Shown piece by piece: positions 32,504 through 37,054 of a stretch of 37,054 nucleotides of DNA. The number at the start of each line of letters is the position of its first letter. Within the stretch, counting starts at the first letter, position 1. Source of the DNA: Pseudoxanthomonas sp. (GTDB lineage: Bacteria; Pseudomonadota; Gammaproteobacteria; Xanthomonadales; Xanthomonadaceae); the NCBI GenBank assembly GCA_017745195.1, contig JAGHZW010000066.1, positions 3,923-40,976 on the forward strand, given 5' to 3'. The notes beneath the pieces were generated by a model. It saw only the letters and a list, made by a program, of their open reading frames with translations. It ran no database searches and had not been told where the DNA came from. A program made the translations under genes and the position numbers.

Positions 32504-32604
32504 CGCAGCGCAGCGCTTGCGTCCGCGTGCGGACGCGGACGAGGATAGGGCGCGGCCGGCCCCGCTGGCCTGCGCGGGCGTGATCGCGGTCACCGGAGGA
32601 ATGC

Positions 32605-33678
32605 ATGGCGCTGGATGCCGAGGCAAGGACCCGTCCACTTCCCTGGCTGCCGCCGTCGTTGCCGCGCCTCCTGCGCTGGATGCTGGCGGTGCCGCTCGGC
32701 CTGCTGCTGCTGTGGACGGCGGGGGCCATCGCCTGGCTGCCGCTGCCGGTGGCGCTGCCGGCCCGTGGCGTGCTGGCGCTGGTGTTCGCGGCGCTTGCAC
32801 TCGCCGCGCTGTGGCGGGCGCGCTCGCGCTGGCCGGTCGCGGCGGCCGTTGCGGTATCGGCGACGATGCTGCTGGCGTGGTCCTCGGTGCGTCCATCCAA
32901 CGACCGGCCCTGGCGGCCGGACGTGGCGGTGATGCCGCGGGTCGCGATCGACGGCGACCGGGTCCGCATCAGCGGTTACCGCGACTTCGTCTACCGCAGC
33001 CGCGACGATTTCACCGAACGCTGGGAAGAACGCGAGCTGCGCCTGTCCGACATCCGTGGCGTCGACTTCTTCGTCTCGCGCTGGCAGCCCGGGCCGATCG
33101 TGCACACCTTCGTCAGCTTCGATGTGGCCGGTGCCGAGCCGGTGGCCGTTTCGATCGAGGTCCGCAACCAGGTCGGCCAGCGCTTCGACCCGCTGCGCGG
33201 CCTGTACCGGCATTTCCAGCTGGCCTACGTCGCCGGCGACGAGCGCGACATCGTCGGCCTGCGCACCCATCATCGTGGCGAAGAGGTGCTGCTGTACCAC
33301 ACGACCGCCTCGCCGCAAGCCGCGCAGCGCCTGTTCCGGGTCTATGCGGACCGGATGACCACGGTGGCGGAGCACCCGGAGTTCTACAACCTGTTCAGCA
33401 ACAACTGCACGGTCAACATCGTGCGCTACGCCAACGCGGCCGGCCGGGTGGGGCGCTGGGACATCCGCCACCTGGTCAACGCCTGGAGCGACCGCTACCT
33501 GTACGCCGCCGGCATGCTGGACACGTCGATCCCGTTCGCGCGGCTGCGCGAACTGTCCCGGATCGATGCCTCGGCCATTGTCGATGACCGCGATCCGGAG
33601 TTCTCCCGCCTCATCCGCCGCGGCCGGCCGGTCCCGGCCGTGACCGCCCGGTCCACCGGTGGGAGTCGGACCCGATGA
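32605..33678 (+). CDS. Lnb N-terminal-type (DUF4105) membrane protein
   Basis: A 357-residue protein with two or three N-terminal membrane helices (about 22-90), then a periplasmic domain of the DUF4105 family, now linked to the N-terminal domain of lipoprotein N-acyltransferase Lnb. Candidate catalytic residues are His167 in PIVHTFVSFD and Cys268 in FSNNCTVNIVRYAN, which fit a papain/NlpC-like Cys-His pair. The C-terminal cytoplasm-like tail is Arg-rich. It lacks the long C-terminal half of Lnb itself, so lipoprotein acylation cannot be assumed; a membrane-linked acyl transfer or thiol-hydrolase role is only a hypothesis. The stop overlaps the start of the SLC13 gene (ATGA), indicating coupled translation. 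Confidence 0.82.
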   Translation: MALDAEARTRPLPWLPPSLPRLLRWMLAVPLGLLLLWTAGAIAWLPLPVALPARGVLALVFAALALAALWRARSRWPVAAAVAVSATMLLAWSSVRPSNDRPWRPDVAVMPRVAIDGDRVRISGYRDFVYRSRDDFTERWEERELRLSDIRGVDFFVSRWQPGPIVHTFVSFDVAGAEPVAVSIEVRNQVGQRFDPLRGLYRHFQLAYVAGDERDIVGLRTHHRGEEVLLYHTTASPQAAQRLFRVYADRMTTVAEHPEFYNLFSNNCTVNIVRYANAAGRVGRWDIRHLVNAWSDRYLYAAGMLDTSIPFARLRELSRIDASAIVDDRDPEFSRLIRRGRPVPAVTARSTGGSRTR

Positions 33679-35498
33679 ATCCCGAACTCGCCATCGTCCT
33701 GTGCCTGCTCGGCGTGGCCGTGGTCCTGTTCTCGCTCGGCCGGCCGCGCGCGGACGTGGTCGCGCTGCTGATGGCGGCGGCGTTGCCGTTCACCGGGATC
33801 ATCGACGCCGGCGAGGCGCTCGCCGGCTTCGGCGACCCCAGCATCGTGCTGATCGCGCTGCTGTTCGTGATCGGCGAAGGCCTGGTCCGCACCGGGCTGG
33901 CGCAGCGGATCAGCGCCTTCATCCTGCGCGTGGCCCGCGGCAGCGAGACCGTGCTGGTCGTGGCGCTGATGCTGTCGGTGGGCGCGATGGGTTCGGTGAT
34001 GAGCTCGACCGGCGTGGTCGCCATCTTCATCCCGATCGTGCTGCGCATCGCCCGCAGCAGCCGCATCGCGCCCGGGCGACTGATGATGCCGTTGAGCGTG
34101 GCCGCGCTGTGCAGCGGGATGATGACCCTGGTCGCGACCGCGCCCAACCTGGTGGTGCACGGCGAGCTGTTGCGCGAAGGCCACCGCGGTTTCGCTTTCT
34201 TCGACTTCCTGCCGTTCGGCGTGCCGGTGCTGGTCCTGTCGATCGGCTGGATGCTGTTCGCGCGGCGCTGGCTGAGCGGCGGCGCGCCGGTGGCACGCGT
34301 GCGCAAGCCGAGGCTGGAGGACTGGATCGGCGAATACCGGCTGCAGGGCAGTGCGTTCCGCGTCCGGGTACGCACCGATTCGACCCTGGTCGGGCGCATC
34401 GCCTCGGCGCTGGAAGGCGACGAGCTGGCCGGCATGACCGTGCTGGCGGTGGAGCAGAGCGGCAGCTTCGGCCAGCGCGTGCTGCTGTCGACCGAAGGCC
34501 GGCGACTGCTGCCTGGCGACATCCTGCTGCTGCACCTGCGCGACCCGGCCGTGGACGCACTGGGCCGCTTCGGAGAATTGCGCCTGCAGCCGCTGGCGCT
34601 GGAAGGCGGGAACTTCGGCGGCTACGCCAACGACATCGGCATGGCCGAGATGATGGTGGTGGCCAACTCGCCGCTGGTCGGGGTCAGCGCGAAGCGGGCC
34701 CGTCTGCAGGACCGCCACGAACTGGTGGTGATCGGGCTCAAGCATGGCCGTACGGCCGAAGTGCGCGACCTCGCCGACGAGCCGCTGGAACTGGGCGACA
34801 CGCTGCTGGTGGCTGGACCGTGGCCGGCGATCCGCGCGCTGGGATCCGGCGCCGACGGGCTGATCCTGCTCGGCCTGCCGCTGGAATCGGACGACATCGC
34901 GCCAGCGGCGACACGTGCACCGTTCGCCCTGGCTTGCCTGCTGCTGACCGTCGGGCTGATGGTCAGCGGCGTGGTGTCTAACCTGCATGCGGCGCTGATC
35001 GGCTGCCTGCTGATGGGCCTGACCGGTTGCGTCGACCTGCGCAGCGCCTACCGCTCGATCCATTGGCCCAGCCTGGTGCTGATCGTGGGCATGCTGCCGT
35101 TCTCGCTGGCCCTGCAGCGCACCGGTGGCGTGGACCTGGCCGCGCAGCTGCTGCTGCAGGGCGTAGGCGGCGCCGGGCCGCGGGTGGTGTTGGCGGCGAT
35201 CTTCCTGGTCACCGCGGTGTTCGGCATGTTCATCTCCAACACCGCCATCGCCGTGCTGATGGCGCCGGTGGCGCTGGCGGTCGCCGACCACCTGGGCCTG
35301 TCGCCGTATCCGTTCGCGATGACCGTGGCCCTGGCTGCCTCGGCGGCGTTCATGACGCCGGTGTCCTCGCCGGTCAACGCGCTGGTGGTGGGCCCGGGCG
35401 GCTACAGCTTCGGCGACTTCGTGAAGGTCGGCACGCCGCTGGCGCTGATGTCGCTGCTGGTGGTGGTGCTGCTGGTGCCGTGGTTCTTCGGGATCTAG
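33675..35498 (+). CDS. SLC13-family permease with RCK_C domains
   Basis: A 607-residue inner-membrane transporter of the SLC13/DASS superfamily. An N-terminal membrane block (about 1-205) includes the re-entrant motif SSTGVVAIFIPIVLR, then a cytoplasmic insert (about 212-400) with two RCK_C/TrkA-C repeats (FRVRVRTDSTLVGRI..., and the GDTLLVAGPW end of the second). A C-terminal membrane block (about 412-605) has the second motif SNTAIAVLMAPVAL. Members with RCK_C inserts are often annotated as sulfate or sodium/anion transporters; the substrate is not readable here. Its ATG overlaps the stop of the DUF4105 gene. It is convergent with mfd. Confidence 0.9.
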   Translation: MNPELAIVLCLLGVAVVLFSLGRPRADVVALLMAAALPFTGIIDAGEALAGFGDPSIVLIALLFVIGEGLVRTGLAQRISAFILRVARGSETVLVVALMLSVGAMGSVMSSTGVVAIFIPIVLRIARSSRIAPGRLMMPLSVAALCSGMMTLVATAPNLVVHGELLREGHRGFAFFDFLPFGVPVLVLSIGWMLFARRWLSGGAPVARVRKPRLEDWIGEYRLQGSAFRVRVRTDSTLVGRIASALEGDELAGMTVLAVEQSGSFGQRVLLSTEGRRLLPGDILLLHLRDPAVDALGRFGELRLQPLALEGGNFGGYANDIGMAEMMVVANSPLVGVSAKRARLQDRHELVVIGLKHGRTAEVRDLADEPLELGDTLLVAGPWPAIRALGSGADGLILLGLPLESDDIAPAATRAPFALACLLLTVGLMVSGVVSNLHAALIGCLLMGLTGCVDLRSAYRSIHWPSLVLIVGMLPFSLALQRTGGVDLAAQLLLQGVGGAGPRVVLAAIFLVTAVFGMFISNTAIAVLMAPVALAVADHLGLSPYPFAMTVALAASAAFMTPVSSPVNALVVGPGGYSFGDFVKVGTPLALMSLLVVVLLVPWFFGI

Positions 35499-35507
35499 GC
35501 ACCGGCG

Positions 35508-35528
35508 GAAACCCGGCTGTCAGCCGGG
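35508..35528 (-). terminator. Possible mfd terminator overlapping its stop codon
   Basis: CCCGGCT-GTC-AGCCGGG (35512-35528) is a perfect 7-bp stem. On the minus strand it is followed by TTTCC. It includes the mfd TGA (35520-35522) and lies in the 21-bp gap to the convergent SLC13 gene. The T run is short. Confidence 0.5.
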
Positions 35529-37054
35529 CGCCAGCGTGGTCAGCAACGCGCGCGCCGCGTTGAAGCGGTCGACGCTTTCCGGCAGCGGCACGCGGATGCG
35601 CAGCTTGTCCGGCCCTTCCATCGCGTACAGCTTGGGCTGCTGCTGGATCATCCGGATCACCGACATCGGGTCGACCTTGGGCTTGGCCTCGAACACGATG
35701 CGGCCGCCGGCCTCGCCCAGCTCCAGCTTGCGGATGCCAAGTTCCTGCGCCTGCAGCTTCAGCTCGGCGATGGCGAACAGATGCTTGACCGGATCCGGCA
35801 GCAGGCCGAAGCGGTCGATCATCTCCACCTGCAGCTCGCGCAGCGCGTCGCTGTCGCGGGCGCTGGAGATGCGCTTGTACAGGGTCAGGCGGGTGTGCAC
35901 GTCCGGCAGGTAGTCCTCCGGGATCAGCGCCGGCACGTTGAGCACGATGTCGGCACCGCGCGCTTCCTCGCCCGCGTCCAGGTCAGGCAGCTTGCCCTGG
36001 CGGATGCTGCGCACCGCACGCTCGAGCAGCTCGGTGTAGAGGCTGAAGCCGACCTCGGCCATCTGCCCGCTCTGGTCCTCGCCGAGCAGTTCGCCGGCGC
36101 CGCGGATCTCCAGGTCGTGGGTGGCGAGGGTGAAGCCGGCGCCGAGCTCGTCCATCGAGGCGATCGCCTCCAGCCGCTTCTCTGCGTCAGGCGTCATCGA
36201 ACGCTTGTCGGGGACCAGCAGGTAGGCGTAGGCGCGGTGGTGCGAGCGGCCGACGCGGCCGCGCAGCTGGTGCAGCTGGGCCAGGCCGAAGCGGTCGGCG
36301 CGGTTGATGACGATGGTGTTGGCGTTGGGGATGTCGATGCCCGATTCGATGATCGTGGTCGACAGCAGCACGTTGAAGCGCTGCTTCTGGAAGTCGAGCA
36401 TCACCCGTTCCAGCTCGCGCTCGGGCATCTGCCCGTGGGCGATGCCGATGCGGGCTTCCGGAACCAGCTCCGACAGCTGCTTCTGCATGCGGACGATGCT
36501 TTCGACGTCGTTGTGCAGGAAGTACAGCTGGCCGCCTCGTGCCAGCTCGCGCTGGAAGGCTTCGCGCAGCTGCGCATCATCCCAGGGCACGACGAAGGTC
36601 TGCACCGCCAGCCGGTTCGGAGGCGGCGTGGCAATGATCGACAGGTCGCGCAGGCCGGCCATGGCCATGTTCAGCGTGCGCGGGATCGGCGTGGCGGTGA
36701 GGGTCAGCAGGTGGACATTCGCACGAAGCGCCTTCAGCGCCTCCTTCTGGCGCACGCCGAAGCGCTGTTCCTCGTCGACGATGACCAGGCCCAGGTCCTT
36801 GAACTTCACGTCCGGCTGCAGCAGGCGGTGGGTACCGACGATCACGTCGATCTCGCCCTTGGCGACCTTCTCCAGCTCGGCCTCGATTTCCTTCTTGGTC
36901 TTGAACCGCGACAGGACCTCGACCTTCAGCGGCCAGTCGGCGAAGCGGTCGCGGAAGTTGCGGTAGTGCTGTTCGGCCAGCAGGGTGGTCGGTACCAGCA
37001 CCGCGACCTGGCGGCCGCCGCTGGCGGCGGCGAACGCGGCGCGTACCGCGAAGA
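35520..37054 (-). CDS. mfd: Transcription-repair coupling factor, C-terminal part
   Basis: The last 510 or so residues of Mfd, whose 5' end lies beyond the right edge. Mfd removes RNA polymerase stalled at DNA damage and recruits UvrA. The visible part opens in helicase domain one (RQVAVLVPTTLLAEQHYRNF), with the Walker B-like DEEQ of VIVDEEQRFGV, motif III TATPIPRTL, then domain two with LLSTTIIESGIDIPNANT and QLHQLRGRVGRS. After it come the DLEIRGAGELLGEDQSG segment and the C-terminal TRCF domain (about the last 150 residues). All RecG/Mfd helicase motifs in this part look intact. E. coli Mfd has 1148 residues, so just over half is outside the window. Confidence 0.95.
   Translation of the reverse strand, partial: FAVRAAFAAASGGRQVAVLVPTTLLAEQHYRNFRDRFADWPLKVEVLSRFKTKKEIEAELEKVAKGEIDVIVGTHRLLQPDVKFKDLGLVIVDEEQRFGVRQKEALKALRANVHLLTLTATPIPRTLNMAMAGLRDLSIIATPPPNRLAVQTFVVPWDDAQLREAFQRELARGGQLYFLHNDVESIVRMQKQLSELVPEARIGIAHGQMPERELERVMLDFQKQRFNVLLSTTIIESGIDIPNANTIVINRADRFGLAQLHQLRGRVGRSHHRAYAYLLVPDKRSMTPDAEKRLEAIASMDELGAGFTLATHDLEIRGAGELLGEDQSGQMAEVGFSLYTELLERAVRSIRQGKLPDLDAGEEARGADIVLNVPALIPEDYLPDVHTRLTLYKRISSARDSDALRELQVEMIDRFGLLPDPVKHLFAIAELKLQAQELGIRKLELGEAGGRIVFEAKPKVDPMSVIRMIQQQPKLYAMEGPDKLRIRVPLPESVDRFNAARALLTTLAPG

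Noticed and set aside
32519..32536. Perfect palindrome GCGTCCGC-GT-GCGGACGC between the ClsC-like and DUF4105 genes
   Set aside because: The loop is too short for a hairpin terminator and there is no T run; it could be chance in G+C-rich DNA, so no feature is claimed.
1..37054. tRNA or rRNA genes
   Set aside because: No cloverleaf with a conserved T-loop or rRNA-like stretch was seen on either strand.

Overview
The window is high-G+C chromosomal DNA. Its gene families, TonB receptor style and attC sequences fit a gammaproteobacterium of the Xanthomonadaceae/Lysobacteraceae (Lysobacter, Luteimonas or Pseudoxanthomonas-like). This placement is an inference from gene content; no rRNA or other species-level marker is present.

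Region 1 (1-4573) looks like the distal, decaying end of a chromosomal integron cassette array. Four attC-type sites of about 60 bp share a hairpin core (AAGCCG-AC-GCCGC-TTC-GCGGC-G-CGGCTT). The leftmost is cut by the window edge, the second has good R'' and R' core sites, and the last two are degenerate. Between them lie a small membrane-protein cassette (possibly frameshifted), a Tat-exported GH51 arabinofuranosidase in reverse orientation, a decayed copy of a TfoX-like gene, a secreted trypsin-like protease, and an intact TfoX-like gene. The last attC forms the 3' end of a minus-strand DUF72 gene, which marks the edge of the array. No integrase gene is in the window; by site polarity it should lie to the left.

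Region 2 (4556-19000) is ordinary chromosome: DUF72, two convergent serine hydrolases of the beta-lactamase/CubicO type, a transposase tail remnant, a DUF885 lipoprotein, a GFA/DUF4349 overlapping pair, a small acidic protein, a LysR regulator divergent from a small protein/EamA transporter pair, a periplasmic cyclophilin whose stop codon lies in an 18-bp x3 tandem repeat, a PadR regulator translationally coupled to a HAAS/sensor-type membrane protein, and a PhaZ-type PHB depolymerase.

Region 3 (19100-22630) holds aqpZ, a pirin, endonuclease V (nfi), and gpmA with a strong terminator. Region 4 (22678-27468) is an iron-acquisition operon: a promoter overlapped by a Fur-box-like palindrome, a siderophore-type TonB-dependent receptor, and the inner-membrane trio DUF3649, PepSY-TM and DUF3325. 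The last two genes overlap. The likely scheme is ferric-chelate import by the receptor, with the PepSY-TM protein and its small partners handling the iron complex at the inner membrane.

Region 5 (27476-37054) contains a nitronate monooxygenase gene with an apparent one-base frameshift, an M13 metallopeptidase lipoprotein, a ClsC-like phospholipase D protein, an Lnb-N/DUF4105 membrane protein overlapping an SLC13/RCK_C transporter, and the C-terminal part of mfd running off the right edge.
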